From contig DASTKT010000142.1 in the NCBI GenBank assembly GCA_035715725.1, positions 29,772 to 93,771 on the forward strand: DNA of 64,000 bases, in the 5' to 3' direction. Below, piece by piece: positions 8,163 through 15,300 of this stretch. A program made the position numbers and the translations under genes. How positions within the stretch are numbered: position 1 is the stretch's first letter; the number at the start of each line of letters is the position of its first letter. The notes under the pieces are model-generated. The model saw nothing but the letters and a program-made list of their open reading frames with translations, was not told where the DNA came from and made no database searches. The stretch comes from JADGGV01 sp035715725. GTDB lineage: Bacteria > Gemmatimonadota > Gemmatimonadetes > Longimicrobiales > RSA9.

Positions 8163-10159
8163 CGCGTCCCTCCCCCCGACTCGATCCGCACCACCGTTCC
8201 CGGCGCCGCCAGCTCGCCCGCCGCGGGGACCGTCGCGGTGGCGACGCCGCTCCCCGCGACCTCGACCCGAAACCCCGCCGAGAGCAACGTCCGAGCCGCA
8301 TCGCGCAGCGGCAGCCCGCCCACGGCGGGGACGCCGCGAGGCGTCGGCGGCGTGGCCGCGAGGGTCGTGGCGCCCCGCGGCGGACCGGCGTCCAGCGCGA
8401 AGATGAACGGCCCCGCCGCCGCGCGTGGCGCCGCGGCGGCGGGCCGCGGCTCCGGGAGCGCGTCCGGCGGCGCCGTGATCGAGTCGGGCCGCGCCGACCG
8501 CGCCACCGCCAGCCGGTCCAGCGGCGTCTTCCACGTCGCCAGCGCGGCGGCCAGCGTCGCGCGCGTCACCGGCGCCGCGGTCGCGCCGCCGTAGTACGTG
8601 CCCTGGGGTCGGTCGAGCTTCACCAGAAAAACCACCTGCGGGTCCTTGGCGGGGAAGAAGCCGGCGAAGGATGCCGTGTACGCGCCGCTCTCGTAGTGCC
8701 CGGCTCGGAAGAGTCGCGCCGTCCCCGTCTTCCCGGCCACCGGGAACGGCCCGAGCCCCGCCTGCTTGCCCGTGCCCTCCTCGACGACCTCCGCCAGGAC
8801 GTTCCGGACCTGGCGCGCCACGGCCTCCGAGACGACGCGGCGGACGGCCCGCGGGCCGAAGGAGGCGACGACTCGCCCGTCCCGGGAGCGCACTTCGCGT
8901 ACCAGCCGCGGCTCCATCAGCACGCCGCCGTTCGCGAGCGCCGCGTACCCCATCGCCATCTGCAGCGGCGTGACCCCCACCTCGTAGCCGATGGCCAGGC
9001 TCCCCTGCGAGTACCGCGACCAGTGCCGCGGACGCCGGAGCATCCCCGACGATTCGGACGGGTAGCGCAGCCCGGTCGGGGTCCCGAAGCCGAACGCGCG
9101 GAGGTAGCGGAACTGGACGGCTTCCGGCAGGCGGCTCGAGAACTTCACCATCGTGATGTTCGACGACTCCCGCAGCCCCTCGCGCAGCGTGATCCAGCCC
9201 AGCGGGTGCGTGTCCGTCACCGTCCGCCCGTCGATCACCGCCTGGCCGTTTTCCGCGAAGACCGGATCGGAGAGCCGGGCCCGCTTCTCGGCCAGCAGCG
9301 TCGCCACGAAGAACGGCTTGAACGTCGAGCCGGGCTCGTAGGTGTCCGTGACCGCGCGCCACTGCAGAGCGCCGTCCCGCCGGACCGTCACCGCCGCCAG
9401 CACCTCGCCCGTACGCGGGTTCACCAGGACCATGTCGCCGCCGGCCGAGCGCGTGCTGTCCACCGCCGCCTGCAGCGCTTCCTGCGCGATCTCCTGCAGC
9501 CCGGCATCCAGCGTCAGGTAGACGTCGTTGCCCCGCACCGGCTCCACCGCATCCTGCATCGTACCCGGGATTGGCCGCCCGCGGGCATCGCGCCGCACGA
9601 CGGAGAAGCCCGGCTCGCCATCCAGGAGCGAGTCCAGCTCCAGCTCGACGCCCGCCACCGCCTTCCCGTCCGGGGAGACCGCGCCCAGGATCTCCCGGGC
9701 CAGCTCCCCCTTCGGGTACATCCGCCCCATGATCCCCTCGAAGTAGACGCCACGCATCCCCTCGAGGCGGCCCCGCGCCACGCCGTCGTAGCGGCCCGGG
9801 AGCACCACCCAGCGCCGCTTCGGGTCCACCGCCCGCTTCGCCTCCGCCGCCGAGAGCCCCAGCACATCGCGCAGCCGCTGCGCCGCGGCCGCCGCGCCCT
9901 CCAGCTCCTGCGGCGCGATCGCGACCCGGAACACCTCCTCGCTCGCCGCGAGCGGCACGCCGTTCCGGTCGTAGATCGTACCCCGCGGCGCCGGAAGGGT
10001 CAGCCGGTCCGCGTGCTGATCCTCCGCCCGCTGCCGCCAGCGGCCACCCTCGAGCAGCTCGAGCTGCGCGCCCCGCCACACGATCACGAGCGCCCCCAGC
10101 AGGATCCCGGCGAGCAGGATCCGCCGCCGCGCCGCGTGGTTCGCCTCGCGCCGGCTCAT
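8159..10159 (-). CDS. ftsI: Septal peptidoglycan transpeptidase FtsI (PBP2/3 type) with one C-terminal PASTA domain
   Basis: Class B penicillin-binding protein (666 residues) that crosslinks septal peptidoglycan in the periplasm. It has one N-terminal membrane anchor (about residues 13-33), then a dimerisation domain with APRGTIYDRNGVPLA. The transpeptidase domain shows the active-site STFK (Ser near 278), SSN (332-334) and KTGT (Lys near 477). The last 60 or so residues (VPAVGGLPLRDAARTLLSAG...) look like a single PASTA domain, after a Pro/Ala-rich linker. PASTA on FtsI is known in Gram-positive SpoVD/PBP2x and in some Gram-negative phyla, but not in E. coli. The ATG at 10159 overlaps the ftsL stop (ATGA); the end overlaps murE. 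Confidence 0.93.
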   Translation of the reverse strand: MSRREANHAARRRILLAGILLGALVIVWRGAQLELLEGGRWRQRAEDQHADRLTLPAPRGTIYDRNGVPLAASEEVFRVAIAPQELEGAAAAAQRLRDVLGLSAAEAKRAVDPKRRWVVLPGRYDGVARGRLEGMRGVYFEGIMGRMYPKGELAREILGAVSPDGKAVAGVELELDSLLDGEPGFSVVRRDARGRPIPGTMQDAVEPVRGNDVYLTLDAGLQEIAQEALQAAVDSTRSAGGDMVLVNPRTGEVLAAVTVRRDGALQWRAVTDTYEPGSTFKPFFVATLLAEKRARLSDPVFAENGQAVIDGRTVTDTHPLGWITLREGLRESSNITMVKFSSRLPEAVQFRYLRAFGFGTPTGLRYPSESSGMLRRPRHWSRYSQGSLAIGYEVGVTPLQMAMGYAALANGGVLMEPRLVREVRSRDGRVVASFGPRAVRRVVSEAVARQVRNVLAEVVEEGTGKQAGLGPFPVAGKTGTARLFRAGHYESGAYTASFAGFFPAKDPQVVFLVKLDRPQGTYYGGATAAPVTRATLAAALATWKTPLDRLAVARSARPDSITAPPDALPEPRPAAAAPRAAAGPFIFALDAGPPRGATTLAATPPTPRGVPAVGGLPLRDAARTLLSAGFRVEVAGSGVATATVPAAGELAAPGTVVRIESGGGTR

Positions 10160-10467
10160 CGGTCCCCCTCCGTGGCTCGCCCCGATGCCGGCAGGATCAC
10201 GATCTCCTCCCCCGTCGGCACGTGCATCCCCAGCCGCTTCTCCGCGTCCGCCACCACCCGGCCCCGACTCTCCAGCCGCTGGATCCGGTCCTGGACCTCC
10301 GTCCGCGCCGCCTCCGCCGCCGCCCGCTCGTCCCGCGACTTCTCCAGCGCCCGCACCGCCTCCAGCGCCCGGCTCTGCCGCCAGACCACGAGGCTCAGCG
10401 CCGCCATCAGCGTCGCCAACGCCAGCGCCAGCCGCAGCACACCGGACGAACGCCGGGGAGCCGCCAT
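10156..10467 (-). CDS. ftsL: Cell division protein FtsL-like (small bitopic coiled-coil protein)
   Basis: Small protein of 103 residues in the FtsL position between rsmH and ftsI. It has a short basic cytoplasmic tail (MAAPRRSSGVLRLALA), one transmembrane segment (about residues 10-30), then a charged heptad-like stretch (RALEAVRALEKSRDERAAAE) ending in a short periplasmic region. This is the architecture of FtsL/FtsB-type divisome proteins. The sequence itself is poorly conserved, so position and topology carry the call. The ATG at 10467 overlaps the rsmH stop by one base; the reading frame is open further upstream, but only as shadow of rsmH. Confidence 0.8.
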   Translation of the reverse strand: MAAPRRSSGVLRLALALATLMAALSLVVWRQSRALEAVRALEKSRDERAAAEAARTEVQDRIQRLESRGRVVADAEKRLGMHVPTGEEIVILPASGRATEGDR

Positions 10468-11399
10468 CAGGCCGCCTTGCTCCACGCACGGAGACGCGCG
10501 CTCCGGGCCCTCGGATTGGCCGCGACTTCCTCGCCTGTGGGGAGGACGGGCTTCTTCGTGAGGGTGGTGCCGAGGGCGCGACCCCGGCACGTGCAGATCG
10601 GAAGCTCGGGCGGGCAGATGCAACGCCGACTCCACTCGCGGAACGCGTCCTTCACCATGCGATCCTCGAGCGAGTGATAGGAGAGAACTACGAGGACCCC
10701 GCCCTCCTCCAGCCGATCCCGAAGCGCCGGGAGCGCACGCTCCAGCGCGGAAAGCTCACCGTTCACGGCGATGCGGAGCGCCTGGAAGATCCTCGCCTTG
10801 TCCTGCGCCTCCAGCCGAGGACCCAGCGCGCGCTCCATCGCCGCCACCAGATCGTCACTCGTCGCGAACGGCCGCTCCCGCCGGCGACGCACGACCTCCG
10901 CCGCCAGCCGCCGCGAGCGCCGCTCCTCGCCGTACGTGTAGAAGATGTCCGCGAGCTCCGCCTCCGGCAGCTCGTTCAGCAGCTCCGCCGCCGTCGCCTG
11001 CGACGACGTCGGACCCCCCATCCGCATGTCCAGCGGCGTGCCCGGCCGGAAGGAGAACCCGCGCTCCGGCACATCGATGTGCCGCGATGAAACGCCCAGA
11101 TCCAGAAGCGCGCCGGCCAGCGGCTCCGCCACCGCCTCCGCGCCCGCCGCGAAGTTCGCGAGACTCAGGGTAATGCGACCGCCGAACCGCTCCAGCCGGC
11201 GCTTCGCCACGTCAAGGGCCTCCGGATCCTGATCTACGCCGATCACCCGGGCGCCGTCGCCCGCCTCCAGAATCGCCTCGCTATGTCCGCCGCCACCTAC
11301 CGTACCGTCGAAGTACAGCCCCCCCCGCGAAGGCTCCAGGTACTCCAGAACCTCACCCACCATCACCGGGATGTGATAGCCCGCGCCTTCGTCATCCAT
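10467..11399 (-). CDS. rsmH: 16S rRNA (cytosine(1402)-N(4))-methyltransferase RsmH (MraW)
   Basis: SAM-dependent methyltransferase that modifies C1402 of 16S rRNA. The 310-residue product begins MDDEGAGYHIPVMVGEVLEY and contains the glycine-rich SAM loop FDGTVGGGGHSEAIL, VIGVDQDPEAL, LLDLGVSSRHIDVPERGFSF and VLSYHSLEDRMVKDAF, all hallmark RsmH segments. The ATG at 11399 overlaps the mraZ stop (TAATG). Its product end overlaps ftsL. The mraZ-rsmH-ftsL order is the conserved head of the dcw operon. Confidence 0.96.
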   Translation of the reverse strand: MDDEGAGYHIPVMVGEVLEYLEPSRGGLYFDGTVGGGGHSEAILEAGDGARVIGVDQDPEALDVAKRRLERFGGRITLSLANFAAGAEAVAEPLAGALLDLGVSSRHIDVPERGFSFRPGTPLDMRMGGPTSSQATAAELLNELPEAELADIFYTYGEERRSRRLAAEVVRRRRERPFATSDDLVAAMERALGPRLEAQDKARIFQALRIAVNGELSALERALPALRDRLEEGGVLVVLSYHSLEDRMVKDAFREWSRRCICPPELPICTCRGRALGTTLTKKPVLPTGEEVAANPRARSARLRAWSKAA

Positions 11400-11857
11400 T
11401 ACCGGAAGATCTGCGGTGCAAATTGCTCGAATCCCGCCGCACCGGCCTGAATCGCCGCCTCGAACCGCCCCGGGTTCCAGATCTCGATCTTGTCGATCGA
11501 CCCCACCAGCAGCGCCTGCCCGTCCAGGTGCGCCGCCTCCTTGAGCCGCGCCGGAATCAGGATCCGTCCCTGACTGTCCGGCACCACCTCGACTGCATTC
11601 GACATCACCGACAGCACGTACAGCCGCGCCTCCGGCTGATGCTTCACCAAATCCCGCAGCCGCTCCTCCACGCCCGCCCATTCCGCTTCCGGATACAGCG
11701 CCAGCGATGGCGCATACGCCTGCAGGAGCACGAACCGCTGGTCCGCCGCCTCCCGCCGAAACGCGGCCGGCAGCGCCACACGCCCCTTCTCATCCAGCTG
11801 GAAGAGGTAGCTCCCCAGGAATTTCGGCCCCCGGCTCGAGGGCTCGGCTCCCGCCAT
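11399..11857 (-). CDS. mraZ: Transcriptional regulator MraZ
   Basis: AbrB/SpoVT-type DNA-binding protein, first gene of the dcw operon and known in other bacteria to repress its own promoter. From the ATG at 11857 it has 152 residues, the usual MraZ length. It carries two copies of the swapped-hairpin domain, LGSYLFQLDEKGRVALPAAF and AVEVVPDSQGRILIPARL. An upstream GTG at 11890 would add 11 residues but has no ribosome-binding site, whereas GAGAGG sits about 7 nt before 11857. A four-box operator fitting known MraZ sites lies immediately upstream (11921-11956), consistent with autoregulation. Confidence 0.94.
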   Translation of the reverse strand: MAGAEPSSRGPKFLGSYLFQLDEKGRVALPAAFRREAADQRFVLLQAYAPSLALYPEAEWAGVEERLRDLVKHQPEARLYVLSVMSNAVEVVPDSQGRILIPARLKEAAHLDGQALLVGSIDKIEIWNPGRFEAAIQAGAAGFEQFAPQIFR

Positions 11858-11920
11858 CAGGCGCCTCTCAGGGCGTTGTGGGATGTTCACGTGCGAGCGG
11901 AAGGCGCGTCATAGAGGGCG

Positions 11921-11956
11921 ACCCCCCGCTCCCCACCCTTCCCCACTTCCCCCCAC
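11921..11956 (-). promoter_or_regulatory. mraZ: MraZ operator: 10-bp-phased GTGGGG repeats
   Basis: On the minus strand the hexamer GTGGGG occurs three times with exact 10-bp spacing (starting at 11956, 11946 and 11936). A fourth, weaker in-phase box (GGGGGT) starts at 11926. MraZ of E. coli and Mycoplasma binds direct TGGG-type repeats separated by about 5 nt in front of mraZ (established knowledge), so spacing, motif and location all match. The array lies just downstream of the predicted promoter and upstream of the mraZ ATG, as expected for autorepression. Confidence 0.85.
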
Positions 11957-11967
11957 GACGCGCCACC

Positions 11968-11997
11968 AAGCTACCCTGCCGCCCCCGATAGCGTCAA
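11968..11997 (-). promoter_or_regulatory. Sigma-70-type promoter of the dcw operon
   Basis: The minus strand has TTGACG (11997-11992) and TAGCTT (11973-11968) separated by 18 bp, which would start transcription near 11961 just before the MraZ boxes. The -35 is good and the -10 is weak. Position relative to the operator supports the call. Confidence 0.5.
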
Positions 11998-12102
11998 GCC
12001 TCTCGCGCAAATCCAGATCGGCCACGTTCTTGCACAAGACAGCGCGGACGCGCCATGCCAATGTCGTGGCGGGCCGCAGGAAAACTCGGAGCGATAGAGC
12101 GA

Positions 12103-12993
12103 ATGGGGTTGAAGATCGCGGTGATCATTCGACCGCGCGGGGCGGACGCGCGCATCGAGGAGTTGCGCCAGGCCGTGCAGCGACTGCGGGCACAGGGCCA
12201 TCGAGTGCGGCCGCGGCTGACGTTCGAGGGCGGAGATGCGCGGCGCTTCGCGGAGAACGCGGCGCGGGCACACTGTGACATGGTTCTGGCGGCGGGCGGG
12301 GATGGCACGATCAACGAGGTGGTCAACGGGATCGTGCGCTCTCGGTGGCAGCCCCGGCTGGGGATCGTGCCGGTGGGCACCGCGAACGACTTCGCGAGCG
12401 GGCTGGGGCTTCCGGCGGGGGTCTCGGACGCGGTGGGGGTGGCGGTGCGGGGCCGGCCGCTCGCCGTGGACGTGGCGCGGGTGAACCGGCGCTTCTTCAT
12501 CAACGTCTCGACGGGCGGCTTCGGGGCCGAGGCCACGGCGGGATCGGCGCCGGAGCAGAAGCGGAGGCTGGGCGCCTTCGCCTACATTCTCGCGGGGGCG
12601 AAGCAGCTGGTCGGCATGACCCCGACGGCGGCGCGCTTCATCGTCAACGGCGAGGTGCTGCACGACGGCGGCTTCCTGGTCTTCGCCGTCGGCAACGCGC
12701 GGCAGACCGGGGGGGGCACGCTCATCACGCCGCGGGCGCGCTACGGGGATGGCAAGCTGGACCTGGTGGTGGTCCCCGCCCTCTCGCGGTTAGACTTCCT
12801 CTCGCTCCTGCCGGACCTGCGGACGGGGTCGCACCTGGAGAGCCCGGACGTGCTGTACGTGCAGGCGTCGGAGATCATGGTGGAGGCGCGGAGCCCCATC
12901 ACGGTGAACGCGGATGGCGAGCCGATGGCCGGCCGTCGGTTCCGCTACGGCATCCGCCGGCGGCCGTTGACGGTGATGGCGGGTACGACATGA
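12103..12993 (+). CDS. YegS/DagK-family lipid kinase
   Basis: Probable diacylglycerol/sphingosine-kinase-like enzyme (296 residues) that phosphorylates a lipid at the inner membrane face. The first strand is LKIAVIIRPRGADARI. Next comes the nucleotide loop MVLAAGGDGTINEVVNGIV (GGDGT motif), then LGIVPVGTANDFASGLGLP and the second-domain NVSTGGFGAEAT and GGGTLITPRARYGDGKLDLVVV. This is the diagnostic order of the DAGK catalytic family. I prefer the ATG at 12103, directly before the first strand; in-frame ATGs at 12055 and 12061 would add 14-16 residues without a visible ribosome-binding site. It is transcribed divergently from the dcw operon. The exact lipid substrate cannot be told. Confidence 0.88.
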   Translation: MGLKIAVIIRPRGADARIEELRQAVQRLRAQGHRVRPRLTFEGGDARRFAENAARAHCDMVLAAGGDGTINEVVNGIVRSRWQPRLGIVPVGTANDFASGLGLPAGVSDAVGVAVRGRPLAVDVARVNRRFFINVSTGGFGAEATAGSAPEQKRRLGAFAYILAGAKQLVGMTPTAARFIVNGEVLHDGGFLVFAVGNARQTGGGTLITPRARYGDGKLDLVVVPALSRLDFLSLLPDLRTGSHLESPDVLYVQASEIMVEARSPITVNADGEPMAGRRFRYGIRRRPLTVMAGTT

Positions 12994-13027
12994 GGTCCTT
13001 GGGCACAACCCTTTTCCATGACACGAC

Positions 13028-13981
13028 TTGAAGGCTGACGAAAGAGACGAGGCCGAACGGCGGGAGGCCCGGTTCCGTTCGATCTTCCGGCGCATGCACG
13101 CCGACCACCCCGGCTGCCTGGCCGACGAGTGGCTGTCGGAGCCGTGTCGGCTGGCGGACGGGACGCCGGCGCCCCGCCCCGTGGCCTGGTCGCGGCGCAA
13201 CGGCGCCTGGCGGCGCGTCGACATCCTCTGGGTGGGCGCCGCGCCGGGGAACGCCGGCGGCAAGGGCGCGGGAGACATGGGCGCGCACGGCACGCGCATC
13301 CCCTTCGGCGGCGACGTCGCGGGGGCGAACCTGGACGCGTTGTTCGGGAGCATCGGCCTCGACCGCAACCGCACGTTCATCACGGCGGCGTTGAACCAGC
13401 TTCCGGCGCGGGGCGGCGGGGAGCCGACGCCGGCCGAGATCGCGGCGCCGGTCGGCGCCTACGCGTCGAGCCTCCACGCGCTGCGCGATACGCTGCTGGC
13501 GGCCGGGCCGCGCCTGGTCGTCGCGCTCGGCAACGTCGGGCTGCGCGCCCTGGTGTCCGCGGCCCGGCTCGAGCCCGGCGAGGAGCTGGCACGGCTGCTG
13601 CCGCAGGGGCGGATCGAGCGGGCGGGCCTCCGGCGCGGCGAGGCGGCCGGCTGGCCGGCCACGGAGGCCCCGTCGGCCGCGTTCCTGGCCGCGTGGCGCG
13701 AGGCGTGGGGGGACGCTCCGCTACCGTCGCTTCTCTGGCTCACGCACCCCAGCGCGCAGAACATGAGCCCGTTCGCGCGGGTAGACACGCAGTTCCACGT
13801 CCGGATGCTGGAGGCGCGGGATGCGTTGCGCTCCGCGGTGCGCGCGGTTCTCGGCGAAGCTCCTCCCGCCGAGCGGCCGGCGCCGCCGCCGGATGGGATC
13901 TACGCACTCCCCGAATGGCGCGAGCGCGTGGCTCCGCGCCACGATCGCCTGGACCGCCTCTGGCGGGAGAAGGGCGTGTGA
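13028..13981 (+). CDS. Uracil-DNA glycosylase superfamily protein
   Basis: A 317-residue protein with the two ligand-binding motifs of the UDG fold. The first is ILWVGAAPGNAGGKG followed by IPFGGDVAGANLDALF and a strand ending ITAALNQLP (compare GEAPG...PFVGxAG...TNxxKxRP in family 4/5 enzymes). The second is a late LTHPSAQNMSPF, resembling the HPS motif. The first loop is longer and Gly/His-rich compared with known families, and the four Cys of the family 4 iron-sulfur cluster are absent. It may therefore be a divergent glycosylase or a non-canonical member. The start is a TTG at 13028 (reads KADERDEAERREARF), 34 nt after the lipid kinase; no clear ribosome-binding site is seen. Confidence 0.65.
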   Translation: MKADERDEAERREARFRSIFRRMHADHPGCLADEWLSEPCRLADGTPAPRPVAWSRRNGAWRRVDILWVGAAPGNAGGKGAGDMGAHGTRIPFGGDVAGANLDALFGSIGLDRNRTFITAALNQLPARGGGEPTPAEIAAPVGAYASSLHALRDTLLAAGPRLVVALGNVGLRALVSAARLEPGEELARLLPQGRIERAGLRRGEAAGWPATEAPSAAFLAAWREAWGDAPLPSLLWLTHPSAQNMSPFARVDTQFHVRMLEARDALRSAVRAVLGEAPPAERPAPPPDGIYALPEWRERVAPRHDRLDRLWREKGV

Positions 13982-14027
13982 ACGCGGCGATTGCCCGCAT
14001 CGCCAAACGCGGTTACAGTTTTTCGCC

Positions 14028-14297
14028 ATGGTTTACTACGGCAGGATCCCGCTTCGCGACCTCATCCCGACGGTGCTCGTCCGCCTCGCCACCGAGGAGG
14101 GCGAGGTGACGTTCCGTGCGCGCTGGAAGCAGTCCCCGCTCGAGCTCCAGCGCAACATCCTGTACCGCCTGCGGCGGGGCCACCCCCTCTGGTTCGAGGA
14201 CGACCGCGGACTGCACCTCTGCTTCAAGCCCGAGTCGATCTGGGCGGCCATGGTCGACGGGCGCGGCAGCGCCGCGACCCCTACCGGGTCCCCGTGA
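14028..14297 (+). CDS. Small hypothetical protein (89 aa)
   Basis: I do not recognise this gene. The 89-residue product, MVYYGRIPLRDLIPTVLV onward, is moderately basic with no signal peptide or transmembrane segment. It has a mixed alpha/beta look and an aromatic patch near HPLWFEDDRGLHLCF. The ATG at 14028 follows the glycosylase-like gene by 46 nt. Its stop overlaps the convergent cytochrome gene by 17 nt. Base composition matches the neighbours. It may be a real small gene of the same transcription unit. Confidence 0.5.
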   Translation: MVYYGRIPLRDLIPTVLVRLATEEGEVTFRARWKQSPLELQRNILYRLRRGHPLWFEDDRGLHLCFKPESIWAAMVDGRGSAATPTGSP

Positions 14298-15192
14298 CCC
14301 GCGGCGGCACCGTCTTCAGGTAGAGCCAGACCGCCCGGATCTCGTCGTCGGTCATCTGCGCCGTGTAGGTCCAGGGCATGAACGGGTTGATCGCGGTCCC
14401 GTCCGGCCGCTTCCCCTCACGCAGCGCCCGGAAGAAGTCCTGCTCCGTCCAGGAGCCGATGCCGGCGGGCGTGATGTTCTGCGCCGGCGGCAGGTCCGGC
14501 GGCGTGCCCGGAATCCGCCCGCCGGAAAGCCCCGCGCCGTGGCAGCCCGTGCACCCGCCGACGTTCGCGAGGTAGCGGCCATACTCCCGGCTCGGCCCCG
14601 CCGTGACCGTCCTGGGATGGGCCCCGCGCTGGTCGATCAGCTCCGCCGGAAGCAGCGGGAACTGCCCCGCGAGGTACAGGATCCGGCCGAGCGGACCGAC
14701 GATCGTCCGGCCCGGCTCCCGGTCCACGGGCGCCACGCTGCGGAGGTATCCCAGCAGCGCCTCCAGGTCCTCGTCGCTCATCGAGTTGAAGTCTTCCGCC
14801 GGCATGAAGCGGAGTGGGCGGCCGTCGCGTCGGATGGCGTGGCGGATCGCCCGCTCGAAGTCCGCGTCGCTGTAGGCGCCTCCGATTCCACCCTTCCCGC
14901 GGGTCAGGTTCGTCGAGTAAAGCTTGCCGATCGCCGGGCCGGCGTCGATGAACAGGCGGCCACCGAGGTCCTCTCCGTGGCAGTCCACGCACTTGCCGAT
15001 CGCCGTGGCCAGATGGCGGCCCCGCTCCACCGATGCGGGATCCGTTCGCGCCACCACGCGCTCCCGCGCCACGCCGTCCCAATGCCGGCTCATCCGGCGG
15101 GCCGTGAACCCATACACGCCCATCATCGAGACGAGCACGAGCCCGACCAGTACAGCCACGCCGATGGCGATGCGCCTCGTCCAGCGCCGCAT
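14281..15192 (-). CDS. Membrane-anchored diheme cytochrome c
   Basis: Periplasmic electron carrier with an N-terminal anchor. The 303-residue product starts MRRWTRRIAIGVAVLVGLVL (one transmembrane segment). It has two c-type heme sites, CVDCH (Cys at about 68 and 71) and CTGCH (near 216), each followed by a distal Met candidate (RFMPAEDFNSM and NPFMPWTY). It resembles the mono/diheme c-type subunits of alcohol or sugar dehydrogenases, where the cytochrome accepts electrons from a periplasmic dehydrogenase (inference). No dehydrogenase lies next to it. The start is the ATG at 15192 with GGAGG 8 nt upstream; an upstream ATG at 15231 has no such site. Confidence 0.88.
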   Translation of the reverse strand: MRRWTRRIAIGVAVLVGLVLVSMMGVYGFTARRMSRHWDGVARERVVARTDPASVERGRHLATAIGKCVDCHGEDLGGRLFIDAGPAIGKLYSTNLTRGKGGIGGAYSDADFERAIRHAIRRDGRPLRFMPAEDFNSMSDEDLEALLGYLRSVAPVDREPGRTIVGPLGRILYLAGQFPLLPAELIDQRGAHPRTVTAGPSREYGRYLANVGGCTGCHGAGLSGGRIPGTPPDLPPAQNITPAGIGSWTEQDFFRALREGKRPDGTAINPFMPWTYTAQMTDDEIRAVWLYLKTVPPRVTGTR

Positions 15193-15300
15193 GCGCGATC
15201 CTCCGGAGCTTGGGGGGGTGACGGCGGGCAAGGATGCGCGCGCGGGAGGGGAAAGGCAAGGACGAAGCGAACGGCGCCGGCCGGGCGGGCGCGCGGCCGG

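Noticed and set aside
11857..11890. mraZ starting at GTG 11890
   Set aside because: No ribosome-binding site before it; the ATG at 11857 has GAGAGG at good spacing and gives the standard 152-residue protein.
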